From CAMLHU01 sp049680185 (GTDB taxonomy: Bacteria > Gemmatimonadota > Gemmatimonadetes > Gemmatimonadales > GWC2-71-9), in NCBI GenBank assembly GCA_049680185.1, contig JBAUHI010000076.1:8556-72555 (forward strand): a DNA stretch of 64,000 nucleotides, written 5' to 3'. Below, in pieces: positions 33,704 through 41,980 of this stretch (position 1 is the first letter of the stretch; every line of letters starts with the position of its first letter). Made by a program: the position numbers and the translations under genes. The notes under the pieces are model-generated. The model worked only from the letters and a program-made list of their open reading frames with translations. It did not search any database and had not been told where the DNA came from.

Positions 33704-34674
33704 CGGTGACGGCCGCGGATGCGGCGGATGGTGCGGACGTGTTCCGCGTAGGTCGTGCTGAACTGGTGCCCGCCGGTCGAATCGGCCACGAAATAGAGAT
33801 ACGGCACGGTGGCGGGGTGGACGGCGGCCCAGAGACTCTGGATGCCGGGGGAGGAGATCGGTCCCGGCGGCAGGCCCGGGTGGAGATAGGTGTTGTACGG
33901 CGAGGGGAATCCGTAGTCCTTGTTGAACAGCCGTTTCTTCCGGGTGCCACGCTTGAGTTCGATGGCGTATTGCACCGTCGGGTCGGCCTGCAAGTTCATC
34001 CCCTGCAGCAGGCGGTTGGTGTACACTCCCGCGATGATGGCGCGCTCCTCGGGCTTGCGTGCTTCCCCTTCCACGATGCTGGCGAGCGTCACCGCTTGGC
34101 GCCGGGTCATCCCCCGGCGGGCCAGGACCTGGTCCCATCCAGGCTGCCACTCGGCGAGGAATTGACGGCCCATCATCCGCACCAGGCCGCGCGCCGTGGT
34201 GCCCACCGGAACGGAGTAGGTCTCGGGGAGGAGATAGCCTTCGAAGGTCGGTCCATCGAGGTCGAGGGCGCGCAGTTCGGTGGTGTCGCGGGCGGCGGCG
34301 AGGAACGAGTCGGCGGCGATGTGGAGCTGGTCGGCGGCAAGGGCAGCCACTTCCCCGAGCGTGAGTCCTTCCGGCACCGTGAGGCGATCCGCGGCGATGC
34401 GGCCCTGGCTCAGGAGGTCGAGCACCGTCCATGCGGACCGTCCGCGGGGGAGGTCGTAGGTCCCGGCCTGGACGTGATGGTCAACGCCGCGGAGGCGGCC
34501 GAGGATGCGGAACCAGGTCGGGTGGGTGACGACGCCATGTGCGGCGAGCGAGTCCGTGACGCGGGCGAACGCGATGCCGGCGGGGATCGTCACGCGTTCG
34601 CGCGGCGCCTGGGCGGGGCCGCCGCCACAGGCCGCCACGAGGAGGGCGGTGGCGATCCACCCCTGGGCCTTCAT
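33700..34674 (-). CDS. mltG: Endolytic murein transglycosylase MltG (YceG family)
   Basis: The 324-residue protein has a LysM-like N-terminal region and a YceG catalytic domain with ASIVEGEARKPEE (catalytic Glu), NLQADPTVQYA and SPYNTYLHPGLPPGPIS. It cleaves nascent glycan strands at the inner membrane and limits their length. The N-terminus ends in V-A-A-C (residues 13-16) followed by Gly, a lipobox, so it is probably a lipoprotein rather than the usual single-helix membrane protein. It follows ruvX with a 4-nt overlap. Confidence 0.92.
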   Translation of the reverse strand: MKAQGWIATALLVAACGGGPAQAPRERVTIPAGIAFARVTDSLAAHGVVTHPTWFRILGRLRGVDHHVQAGTYDLPRGRSAWTVLDLLSQGRIAADRLTVPEGLTLGEVAALAADQLHIAADSFLAAARDTTELRALDLDGPTFEGYLLPETYSVPVGTTARGLVRMMGRQFLAEWQPGWDQVLARRGMTRRQAVTLASIVEGEARKPEERAIIAGVYTNRLLQGMNLQADPTVQYAIELKRGTRKKRLFNKDYGFPSPYNTYLHPGLPPGPISSPGIQSLWAAVHPATVPYLYFVADSTGGHQFSTTYAEHVRTIRRIRGRHR

Positions 34675-35117
34675 CGCGTGCTCCGGCGGCTTTCGAGGAA
34701 GTGTTGGAGGAGGATGGCAGCGGCGAGCGCGTCGACATCTTCCTTGCGTCCGCGGGTGGAACCGCCCTGTTCCCGGATGGCACCGAGGGCGCGCGCCGTG
34801 CTCATCCGCTCATCCCACCACGCCACCGGAAGCCCGGTGCGTCGGGCCACCGTCGCGCCCATCTCGCGGGCGGCCGCAGCACTGGGCCCTTCGTCGCCGT
34901 TGGGGGTGAGGGGGAGGCCGATCACGATGCCGACCGGCGCGTGAAGGGCCACGAGTTCGAGGAAACGCGGCATCGGGAAGCGCTTGCCGACCCGGCGGAC
35001 GAGGGTCTCCAGCGGCGAGGCCAGGATCTGGGTCTCGTCGGAGAGGGCGAGTCCCAGGCGCACTTCGCCCCAGTCGATGGCGATGAGGCGACCGGGGCGG
35101 GGGAGGTCGGAGTTCAT
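34671..35117 (-). CDS. ruvX: YqgF/RuvX-type RNase H-fold nuclease (putative Holliday junction resolvase / pre-16S rRNA nuclease)
   Basis: The 148-residue protein has the RNase H-fold set: LIAIDWGEVRLGLALSD (first Asp), VGIVIGLPLTPNGDEG, and VAWWDERMSTARA (second acidic motif), then DALAAAILLQHFL with the last Asp. The family processes 16S rRNA ends and has been linked to Holliday junction cleavage. It lies between rho and mltG, all leftward; a palindromic repeat fills the gap to rho. Confidence 0.93.
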   Translation of the reverse strand: MNSDLPRPGRLIAIDWGEVRLGLALSDETQILASPLETLVRRVGKRFPMPRFLELVALHAPVGIVIGLPLTPNGDEGPSAAAAREMGATVARRTGLPVAWWDERMSTARALGAIREQGGSTRGRKEDVDALAAAILLQHFLESRRSTR

Positions 35118-35130
35118 CGAGGGGTCGATG

Positions 35131-35221
35131 GTGAACGGTCAACAGTGAACGGTGAAAGGGAACTGGGCTCCACGGGTGGCGAGTCCCAGTTCACCGTTGA
35201 CCCTTCACCGTTCACCTTTCA
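35131..35221. repeat. Intergenic palindrome of GTGAACGG-type units (copy 2)
   Basis: Left arm GTGAACGG/TCAACA/GTGAACGG/TGAAAGG (35131-35167) and right arm CCCAGTTCACC... to 35221 are reverse complements with few mismatches; the inner 8 bp GAACTGGG/CCCAGTTC are perfect around a ~16-nt loop. The right arm includes the rho stop codon (35219-35221), that is, the TGA of a repeat unit ends rho. The hairpin lies between co-directional rho and ruvX. Confidence 0.88.
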
Positions 35222-36466
35222 TTGCGCCATCGTGGCGAAGAACTCCTTGTTGTTCTTCGTCCGCTTCATCCGCTCGAGGAGGAACTCCAGGGCCTCGACC
35301 GGCGGCATGTCGGCCAGGAAGTTCCGCAGCAGGTACACCCGGTTGAGCTCGTCCTTGTCCATCAGGAGCTCTTCCTTGCGGGTGCTGGTGCGCTGGATGT
35401 CGATGGCGGGGTAGATGCGGCGGTCGGCCAGGCGCCGGTCGAGGACCAGTTCCATGTTGCCGGTGCCCTTGAACTCCTCGAAGATCACCTCGTCCATCCG
35501 GCTGCCGGTGTCGATGAGCGCCGTCGCGATGATCGTGAGCGAGCCGCCCTTGTCGATGTTGCGCGCGGCGCCGAAGAATCGCTTGGGCTTCTGCAACGCG
35601 TTGGCGTCCACGCCGCCCGAGAGGATCTTGCCGGAATGCGGTACCACCACATTGTGCGCCCGTGCCAGCCGGGTGATCGAGTCGAGGAGGATGACGACGT
35701 CCCGACCGTGCTCGACCAGCCGCTTCGACTTCTCGATGACCATGTCGGCCACCTGCACGTGGCGGTCGGCGGGCTCGTCGAAGGTCGAGGAGATGACCTC
35801 GGCCTTCACATTCTCCTGCATGTCGGTCACTTCCTCGGGCCGCTCGTCGATGAGCAGGACGATGAGCGTGATCTCGGGGTGATTCTCGCTGATGGCATTG
35901 GCGAGCTTCTGCATCAGGATCGTCTTGCCGGCCTTCGGCGGCGCTACGATCAGGCCGCGCTGCCCCTTGCCGATGGGCGAGAGAAGATCCACCACCCGCA
36001 TCGACAGGTCCTGGGTCTTCCGCTCCAGGCTGATCCGTTCATCCGGATAGCGCGGCTTCAGGTTGTCGAACGCGATCCGATGCTTGGTCTTCTCGGGCTC
36101 CTCGTAGTTGACGCTCTCGACCTTGAGGAGTGCCAGGTACCGCTCGCCTTCCTTCGGCGGCCGGACCTGTCCCATGACGGTATCGCCGGTGCGAAGGTCG
36201 AAGCGCTTGATCTGGCTCGGGCTGACGTAGATGTCGTCGGGCCCGTAGAGGTAGTTCCAGTCCTGGCTGCGAAGGAAGCCGTAGCCCTCGGGGAGGATCT
36301 CGAGCACCCCCTCGCCGCGAATGACCGTGTCCGAGTCGAGCAGGGTCTGCTCGATGCGGAAGATCAGGTCCTGCTTCCTGAGCCCCGAGTAATTGAGGAT
36401 GTTGAGCTGCTCGGCCAACGCGTGCAGCTCGGCGACGGACTTTTGCTTGAGTTCTGCGATATCCAC
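35219..36466 (-). CDS. rho: Transcription termination factor Rho
   Basis: The 415-residue protein has the Rho N-terminal helical domain, the cold-shock-like RNA-binding domain (GYGFLRSQDWNYL and the YVSPSQIKRFDLRTGD region), and the RecA-type hexameric ATPase with Walker A APPKAGKT, Walker B LLIDERPEEVTDM, and the Q- and R-loops. No insertion domain is present, so it is close to the E. coli length. It terminates transcription using ATP-driven translocation on RNA. A promoter 167 nt upstream leaves a long leader, consistent with the autogenous attenuation known for rho genes. Confidence 0.97.
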   Translation of the reverse strand: MDIAELKQKSVAELHALAEQLNILNYSGLRKQDLIFRIEQTLLDSDTVIRGEGVLEILPEGYGFLRSQDWNYLYGPDDIYVSPSQIKRFDLRTGDTVMGQVRPPKEGERYLALLKVESVNYEEPEKTKHRIAFDNLKPRYPDERISLERKTQDLSMRVVDLLSPIGKGQRGLIVAPPKAGKTILMQKLANAISENHPEITLIVLLIDERPEEVTDMQENVKAEVISSTFDEPADRHVQVADMVIEKSKRLVEHGRDVVILLDSITRLARAHNVVVPHSGKILSGGVDANALQKPKRFFGAARNIDKGGSLTIIATALIDTGSRMDEVIFEEFKGTGNMELVLDRRLADRRIYPAIDIQRTSTRKEELLMDKDELNRVYLLRNFLADMPPVEALEFLLERMKRTKNNKEFFATMAQ

Positions 36467-36632
36467 TGGGCGGATGCTCCGCTGGGCGGGGGCCGGCGCG
36501 GGGGCACCGGTGCCACTGGCTTCAGGTGTGGGGGAACGGCAGGTCGGAAACAGTGTCGGTCCGCAACGGGCGCGGCGCCGGGATCAGGCTCTATGGGATT
36601 GGGAAGGATGGTGAGTCACTGGATGCGGCCCT

Positions 36633-36661
36633 AAGGTAGGATGCCGCCCCGCCTCCGTCAA
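36633..36661 (-). promoter_or_regulatory. Predicted rho promoter TTGACG-N17-TACCTT
   Basis: On the minus strand TTGACG (36661-36656), a 17-nt spacer and TACCTT (36638-36633) are close to the sigma-70 consensus. The start site would be near 36626, giving a leader of about 160 nt before the rho ATG. Confidence 0.75.
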
Positions 36662-36693
36662 GCGACCGGCGGTTGGTCCGGTGTCCCACCCTA

Positions 36694-36722
36694 TTGCCTA
36701 AGTCCAAGGGTCTCCCTAGCTT
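36694..36722 (+). promoter_or_regulatory. Predicted promoter TTGCCT-N17-TAGCTT for the 96-aa gene
   Basis: TTGCCT at 36694-36699, 17 nt, and TAGCTT at 36717-36722 point to the 96-aa gene, with a leader of about 50 nt. The -10 lies in one arm of a CCTAAG/CTTAGG inverted repeat. Confidence 0.6.
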
Positions 36723-36779
36723 AGGGCTGTACCCCATGTCCGGCCGGTGTCCGGTCCTGCCCCAGGTCAAGGACGGTCG

Positions 36780-37070
36780 ATGCCCGCGCAACCAGCCCGA
36801 CAACCCCTCCGCGAACCCCGCGCACCGTCCGTCCACGAACTCCCGCCGTTCCGGTTTGATGGCCTGACCATCGATGTCCGCGCCACCGTCCTGCGGGGCG
36901 AGGATGGCGTGTGGCGCGGTCGGCTCCACTTCCTGGGTGGCGTGGATGGGCCCGACGCCGAACGGCAGACCGCCGAGATCTTTTGCGCGGCGACGGAGAA
37001 CGAGTTCTGGGATTCGGTCCGCGGACTCGGCCCCCACCACGTGCGCGACCTCTACCGCTCCCTTCTTTAG
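36780..37070 (+). CDS. Hypothetical protein, 96 aa
   Basis: The ATG at 36780 follows the predicted promoter. After a Pro/Arg-rich 30-residue start the protein reads FRFDGLTIDVRATVL, GVWRGRLHFLGG, RQTAEIFCAATENEFWDSV and HVRDLYRSLL. This looks like a small mixed alpha/beta domain, and codon use is typical of the region. It is followed 15 nt later by the 60-aa DHp-like gene. The family is unknown to me; no membrane segment or metal site is visible. Confidence 0.6.
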   Translation: MPAQPARQPLREPRAPSVHELPPFRFDGLTIDVRATVLRGEDGVWRGRLHFLGGVDGPDAERQTAEIFCAATENEFWDSVRGLGPHHVRDLYRSLL

Positions 37071-37085
37071 CCGGGCGGAACCGGA

Positions 37086-37268
37086 ATGACCGACGCCGAA
37101 CGCCTCCACACTCTCCGCCACGACATCGCCAACCCCCTGTCCGCACTCCTCGCCGAAGCGCAACTGCTCTTGCTCAACGACAGCAAGCTCGATCCTGAAG
37201 TGGCGGGAAGCGTGCGGGAGATCGAGAAGCTTGCCCTGCGGATGCGCGCATTGCTTCGGGATATCTGA
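37086..37268 (+). CDS. Free-standing histidine-kinase dimerisation (DHp/HisKA-like) domain, 60 aa
   Basis: The 60-residue product contains an H-box, LRHDIANPLSALLAEAQ, with H12-D13 and N16-P17 as in HisKA kinases, then a second helix (EVAGSVREIEKLALRMRALL) ending in a stop. Two antiparallel helices are exactly what a DHp hairpin needs. No HATPase domain follows; the next 100 nt have no frame for it. It could be a phospho-acceptor, a kinase inhibitor or a scaffold. It is the second gene of a small operon with the 96-aa protein. Confidence 0.62.
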   Translation: MTDAERLHTLRHDIANPLSALLAEAQLLLLNDSKLDPEVAGSVREIEKLALRMRALLRDI

Positions 37269-37377
37269 GCGTTGAGCCGCCCGAGTCCGGCGCGGAGGGA
37301 TCCAGTGCGCTGGCCCGCTCCCGGTATCCGCGGCCGGCCCCGAACACCGGGATGGATCTGGCCGGGCCGCCGGACCC

Positions 37378-39117
37378 TCAGGCGTCAGGGACGTCCCGGC
37401 GGTGGCGCCAACCGTTCGTGAGGTAGAGCACCAGGAAGACGGCACTGAGCCCGCTGATCAGGAGTCGCTCGGTCATCCCCGCATCACTCGCCGACGCCAA
37501 TCCCTCGATCGTTCCCGCTACCACCAACAGGACCACGGTCGCACCGACCATCGGGATCGCACCCCGGCCGGCCAGCCTCACCGCCTCGCCGCGCGAGTGA
37601 TCGCCCGGCGCCACGAGTGCGAACCCGAGCTGGAAGCCCGCTGCGCCCGCGACCGCGATGGCGAAGAGTTCCAGTATGCCGTGGCCGATGATGAACGCCA
37701 TCAGGTAGCCGAGCACACCAAGGTTCGCGAAATGGGCCGCCGAGATCCCCAGCGTGGCGCCGTTGGTGGCAAGCAGAAAGAGCGACCCCACTCCCAGGAA
37801 GATGCCGCCGGCAAAACAGGCGAACGCGACCCGGACGTTGTTGCCGATGATGGCCGCGGCGGTCGCGGGGCGGTCCTCCGGGGCGGCCTCGTAGTACGTG
37901 AGCCCGCGATCGATCCGCGTCTTGGCGCTCGCTGCGCGTTCAAGCATCAGGTCAGGGAGCAGTTCGTACGCCAGCCCGGGGCGCTCCCGGACGATGGTCC
38001 ACCCAACGGCCGCCGGCACGAAGAGGAACACCAGCGCCAGGAGCACGGTGCGCCAGGCGTTCACCACCGCCGCCGGACAGCGCCGCCACGCGAGTTCCGT
38101 GAGTCGGGTGAGCGAGCGGGGTGGCTCGCGGTAGAGCGCATTGTGGCCGGCCGCGACCAGCCGTTCCAGTCGGTCAAGAGTCGCTTCCGGCGCATTGTAG
38201 GTCCGCGCGCGGGCCAGGTCGGAGGAGACCTCGCGATAGCGGGCGGCAAAGTCGATGAGGTCGGGTGCGCTGAACGTGTCCAGTCCGCGGGAGTTCGCCG
38301 CCCGCGCCAGCACCTCGAACGCATCCCAGCGGTCCCCTTGTCGCTCGGCGAGCTGGAATGCCGTCCGCTCCTCGGCATCGCCGCCGCCGCTCGCCCGGGC
38401 GGCCCGCTCCGCATCATACAGTCCGCTCAGGAACGTGGCGTCATCGGAGGGACGCTCGGGCCAGCGCGCCGCGAACCGGGCGGCGAGCGCCACACGTATC
38501 CGTGCGCCTGCCGCCGGATCGAGATCCTTGACGCGTTCTTGAAATGACTCGAGCCACGCGTACTCGGCGGGTTCGAGCCGGGCCAGCGCGGTGGTGGTCG
38601 TGGCGGGAACGTGGGGACGATGGCGTGCATCGAAGGGGCGGTCACGGACCACCAGCGTGCCGGCGGCCAGGTCGCCGAGGCGCCGGGCGCGCGGATGGAA
38701 GAAGAGGAAAAGGAATCCGGTCACGTAGGGTGGTGGGAAGAAATCCGCCAGCCGCACGATGTTCCGGACCACGACGGGGCCAAATCCGGCGGGATGTCCG
38801 GTGATGCGCACGACCCGGATCCCCACCAGTCGCTTGCCGGGAGTCTGCCCCTGCCACCACGATTCGAACCCGATGAAATAGCCGAGGGCCACCACCGCCG
38901 ACAGCGCGATGACTCCGGCGCTGGCCAGGGACCCGAGCGGGAACACGCGCAGCGCCGAGAGGCCGATCAACGCCGCGATGAGGATGCCGTGGTCGATCGC
39001 GGATGCCAGGCTGCGGGAGCCGATCCGGGCCGCCTCGTACCCGAGGGTCACCGATTCCGGCGTTTCGACCTGATGCCGGGAGCCTAAGTCCACGCGGGAG
39101 ATGGGGGCGCGCGCCAT
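37378..39117 (-). CDS. RDD-SpoIIM fusion membrane protein
   Basis: ATG 39117 gives 579 residues. The first ~160 residues are an RDD domain (ARIGSRSLASAIDHGILI with the Arg-Asp core, TPGKRLVGIRVV). A cytoplasmic helical linker of about 170 residues follows. The remaining part is a SpoIIM/DUF95-type multi-helix membrane domain (NNVRVAFACFAGGIFLGVGS, shown in part, then GHGILELFAIAVAGAAG). In many bacteria these are two genes beside moxR; here they are one. It is divergent from the MoxR/DUF58 cluster. Confidence 0.85.
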   Translation of the reverse strand: MARAPISRVDLGSRHQVETPESVTLGYEAARIGSRSLASAIDHGILIAALIGLSALRVFPLGSLASAGVIALSAVVALGYFIGFESWWQGQTPGKRLVGIRVVRITGHPAGFGPVVVRNIVRLADFFPPPYVTGFLFLFFHPRARRLGDLAAGTLVVRDRPFDARHRPHVPATTTTALARLEPAEYAWLESFQERVKDLDPAAGARIRVALAARFAARWPERPSDDATFLSGLYDAERAARASGGGDAEERTAFQLAERQGDRWDAFEVLARAANSRGLDTFSAPDLIDFAARYREVSSDLARARTYNAPEATLDRLERLVAAGHNALYREPPRSLTRLTELAWRRCPAAVVNAWRTVLLALVFLFVPAAVGWTIVRERPGLAYELLPDLMLERAASAKTRIDRGLTYYEAAPEDRPATAAAIIGNNVRVAFACFAGGIFLGVGSLFLLATNGATLGISAAHFANLGVLGYLMAFIIGHGILELFAIAVAGAAGFQLGFALVAPGDHSRGEAVRLAGRGAIPMVGATVVLLVVAGTIEGLASASDAGMTERLLISGLSAVFLVLYLTNGWRHRRDVPDA

Positions 39118-39228
39118 CGGGGAATGATAGCGTTCGCGGGGCTTGCGGGTGGGCGCTGGTGGCAGCAACGTCCCCCAGTGGTGCGCCCGTCCTTGGACCA
39201 TGCCCCCGAACCACTACTGGAGATGCCG

Positions 39229-40140
39229 ATGGCCGACCTTGCGATGCGTCCATTGTCGGTAGGTGAGATCCTGGATCGGTCATTCGCGTTGCTCCGTGCC
39301 AGGTTCGGTGCGCTCTTCCTGGTGGGGCTCGCGTGTTTCGTGATCCCGATCTTCCTCGCCGTCGGCAGCCTGGCGGACTTTTCCCAGCTCTCCCAGCAGG
39401 CGACCGTCGCGCAACCGGCGCAGATGGACCTCGCACTCGGGATGCTCGGGAGACTCTTCTGGGTCGCGTTGGTGGCGTTCTTTGGATTCATCGTTGCCCG
39501 TGGGGCGTGGGTCCATCTCGTATCCGAGACCATTCTGGGACGCGACGCCGGCGCGGGGGTCGCGCTCCGCCGCGGGCTGTCCACGGCGCTGCCGATGGCC
39601 GGCCTCAGCTTCCTCGAGGGTGCGATCTTCTTCGGCATCTACCTCGGGCTCGCACTGCCGACCTTGCTGGTCGTCTCCACGGTGTTCCACGGCACGCCGC
39701 TGGCCGCGGTCGCGCTGGTCACCGTCGTCGTGCTCGGCGGGATCGTTCTGGCCGCGTGGGTCTACGCCGGGCTCTATGTCGCGGCGCCGGCGCTGGTCCT
39801 GGACCGACCCACCGGTGTGATGCACGCGCTCTCGCACTCGTGGGCGCTCAGCCTTGGCCGCCGCGGCGCCATTCTCTCGATCATCTCCCTGCTCGCGGTC
39901 CTCGCGCTGCTCGTCCAGCTTGCGGTGGCCCTTGGATTGGGCACATTCGGGAGCACCATCGGTGCGGGTCCCCAGGTGCTGGGCCCGATGGCACTCTTGA
40001 GCTTCGGCTTCACGGCACTCTTCCAGATCGTGCTGGCCGTCCTCGGCTACGTCATCCAAACGGTGATGTACTACGACCTGCGCGTCCGGAAGGAGGGCCT
40101 GGATCTGGAACTGATGGCTGGCGCACTGGGGCACGACTGA
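39229..40140 (+). CDS. Multi-pass membrane protein of the MoxR cluster
   Basis: ATG 39229 was chosen over ATG 39223 because GGAG lies 6 nt before it; the result is 303 residues. It begins with MRPLSVGEILDRSFALLRARF, shown here as LSVGEILDRSFALLR, the hallmark start of membrane proteins annotated as glycerophosphodiester phosphodiesterase membrane domain. About seven hydrophobic segments follow, and VMHALSHSWALS lies in a cytoplasmic loop. No catalytic motif is visible. It is the first gene of the rightward cluster. Confidence 0.75.
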   Translation: MADLAMRPLSVGEILDRSFALLRARFGALFLVGLACFVIPIFLAVGSLADFSQLSQQATVAQPAQMDLALGMLGRLFWVALVAFFGFIVARGAWVHLVSETILGRDAGAGVALRRGLSTALPMAGLSFLEGAIFFGIYLGLALPTLLVVSTVFHGTPLAAVALVTVVVLGGIVLAAWVYAGLYVAAPALVLDRPTGVMHALSHSWALSLGRRGAILSIISLLAVLALLVQLAVALGLGTFGSTIGAGPQVLGPMALLSFGFTALFQIVLAVLGYVIQTVMYYDLRVRKEGLDLELMAGALGHD

Positions 40141-40770
40141 TTGGGACCGCACCCCGTCACCGCGGACTCGCTCCGCACGGTGCTTGATTCGGTCTTTGCC
40201 AACGCGGCGTACGCGTGGCACGCCGTGCCCGCCAGCGTCGAACCCGTCTGGATCCGATGGCTTCGCGACGTGATCAAGTGGGTGGCAGGGCTGTGGCAAC
40301 GCCTGACGGGACACGGCGGCGTCGGGTCGTCGGCGATCCCGTGGGTGTTGATGGGCATCGGCATCCTCCTGCTGGTGCACGGACTATTCCGGATCGCATC
40401 GTCGGCGCGGGTGGCGCACGAAGCGGCGCTCGCCCATGGCGCCCTGCCCGGTACGCGCCACGATGACTCGTGGTTCCGGCAGCGTGCCGATGCGCTCGCC
40501 GCGGAGGGTCGCTTTGCCGAGGCGATGGTGGCGGCCTTTCACGGCATGATGTGGCGGCTGGACCAGCGCGGAATGGTGGCCCACCACCCGAGCCGCACGC
40601 CGCGCGAGCTGGCCTGCGACGCCAAGGTCGGCGCGTCCGACGGCCGCACATTGGCGGTCCTGGTGGGACAGCTGTATGCTGGCGCCTTCGGTGGCCTGCC
40701 GATCGATCCGGCCCAGTACACTGCCTGGCTGATAACCCTCGACCAGCTGCGCGATGCGCCCGCGCGCTGA
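40141..40770 (+). CDS. DUF4129 domain membrane protein
   Basis: TTG 40141 abuts the upstream stop, and the frame gives 209 residues. A single membrane helix (about residues 68-85, IPWVLMGIGILLLVHG) separates an N-terminal extracytoplasmic part from a cytoplasmic DUF4129-like region: DSWFRQRADALAAEGRFAEA, shown as RADALAAEGRFAEAM, and HHPSRTPRELA. DUF4129 proteins are standard members of MoxR/DUF58/DUF4350 clusters and often occur with transglutaminase-like proteins. Function unknown. Confidence 0.75.
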   Translation: MGPHPVTADSLRTVLDSVFANAAYAWHAVPASVEPVWIRWLRDVIKWVAGLWQRLTGHGGVGSSAIPWVLMGIGILLLVHGLFRIASSARVAHEAALAHGALPGTRHDDSWFRQRADALAAEGRFAEAMVAAFHGMMWRLDQRGMVAHHPSRTPRELACDAKVGASDGRTLAVLVGQLYAGAFGGLPIDPAQYTAWLITLDQLRDAPAR

Positions 40771-41980
40771 GCTGGGCCTGGCCCTGGCGCTCGGCGCGGT
40801 CGCGGCGGCGGGGCTCGCCGTCCACGCGTTCACTACCCCCGGTGCCCGTGCACTCGATCGCCGGCGCAGCACCTACCTGACCGGACCCACGGGGGCCCGG
40901 GCGTGGGTCGATGCCCTCGACCGTCTTGGCGTGACCACCGAGCGCTGGCGCCGACCCGTGGAGGTGCTGCCGACCCGTTACCCTCCGCACCAGATCCCGC
41001 TCTACGCCGTGCTCGAACCGGCGGTGCCGCTCTCATTCTTCGAGGCGCTGCAACTGGAACGATGGAGCCAGCGGACCGGCGACCTGCTGCTGGCCGGCGC
41101 GGGGACCGACGCGGCGATGCGCTGCTTCGGGTGGGAGGTGACACCGGTCGAGCTTCGAGGGACCGCCGCCGACCTCAAGGCCGCAGGTCGGGTGGGCCAA
41201 GTGGCGGTGTCCCTCACCCAGGTCCACGCGGTGCTTACTCCTACCCGCACCGACACCGCTGATCGTCCGTCCAGTGCGGCCGACCTTGGCGTGCTGCGCT
41301 GCCGGTCGCCGAAGCCGCTCGGGGTCGATACGTTGCTGAGGACGCCGAGCGGCGAGCCGGTGGCGGTCCGAGTGCGGGTCGATCCCGCGACGCGGATCAC
41401 CTTGGTGGCCGATGGACTGCTCTTCGCGAATGACGCCATGCGACGGTCCGACGCCGGGGAATTCTCGCTGGCGCTGGTGGTGCCGAGGTATCGTACGGTA
41501 TTGGTGGATGAGTACCATCAAGGGTACAGCAGCGGGGGAACGCTCACCGGAGCGGTGCTGGCTTGGAGCGCGGAGTCGCCGTGGGGATGGGCGGCCTGGC
41601 AACTGGTGGTCGTCGGGCTCCTGGCGCTCCTGGTCGCGGCAGTGCGATTTGGCCCGGTGCTGCAAGACAGTGACCAGGAACGCCGCTCGCCGATGGAGCA
41701 CGTCCACGCACTGGCCACGGCACTCGGCTCAGCGCGCGGACACGATGTCGCCGCGAGGCTGATGGTGCAGGGCCTGCAGCGACGGCTGTCGGGTGAGCAC
41801 CAGCCCCAGCGGCGATCGGTCGAGGGATGGCTGGCGCAGTTGGCGGAGCGAGTGCGCTCGCCTCGGGCCCGCGCCGCCGTCAAGGAATTGCAGTCGCTCA
41901 TCGACCCGCCCCAGCCAGCCGATGCCGTGCTGCGTGCGGCCTACGCCGTGGAGGATGTGTGGCAGGAATTGAAGCGCTGA
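40754..41980 (+). CDS. DUF4350 domain membrane protein
   Basis: The 408-residue protein overlaps the DUF4129 gene by 17 nt. One N-terminal helix (residues 7-27) anchors a domain with YLTGPTGARAWVDALDRLG, shown as GPTGARAWVDALDRLG, and VDEYHQGY, typical of DUF4350. A second helix near residue 275 (WQLVVVGLLALLVAAVRFG) is followed by a cytoplasmic helical tail. This fits the usual companion of MoxR ATPases. Role unknown; it may bring a substrate to the MoxR machine. Confidence 0.8.
   Translation: MRPRAELGLALALGAVAAAGLAVHAFTTPGARALDRRRSTYLTGPTGARAWVDALDRLGVTTERWRRPVEVLPTRYPPHQIPLYAVLEPAVPLSFFEALQLERWSQRTGDLLLAGAGTDAAMRCFGWEVTPVELRGTAADLKAAGRVGQVAVSLTQVHAVLTPTRTDTADRPSSAADLGVLRCRSPKPLGVDTLLRTPSGEPVAVRVRVDPATRITLVADGLLFANDAMRRSDAGEFSLALVVPRYRTVLVDEYHQGYSSGGTLTGAVLAWSAESPWGWAAWQLVVVGLLALLVAAVRFGPVLQDSDQERRSPMEHVHALATALGSARGHDVAARLMVQGLQRRLSGEHQPQRRSVEGWLAQLAERVRSPRARAAVKELQSLIDPPQPADAVLRAAYAVEDVWQELKR

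Larger units (their letters stand above)
36467..36779. other. 313-nt divergent gap: rho leader and two predicted promoters
   Basis: The half next to rho is a C/G-rich leader of about 160 nt. Two opposing sigma-70-like promoters lie at 36633-36661 and 36694-36722. CCTAAG at 36698-36703 and CTTAGG form an inverted repeat around the plus-strand -10. No coding frame in the gap looked convincing. Confidence 0.55.

Noticed and set aside
36591..37445. Minus-strand frame opposite the 96-aa and 60-aa genes
   Set aside because: The plus strand has a promoter, plausible starts and a recognisable H-box; the opposite frame has no motif.
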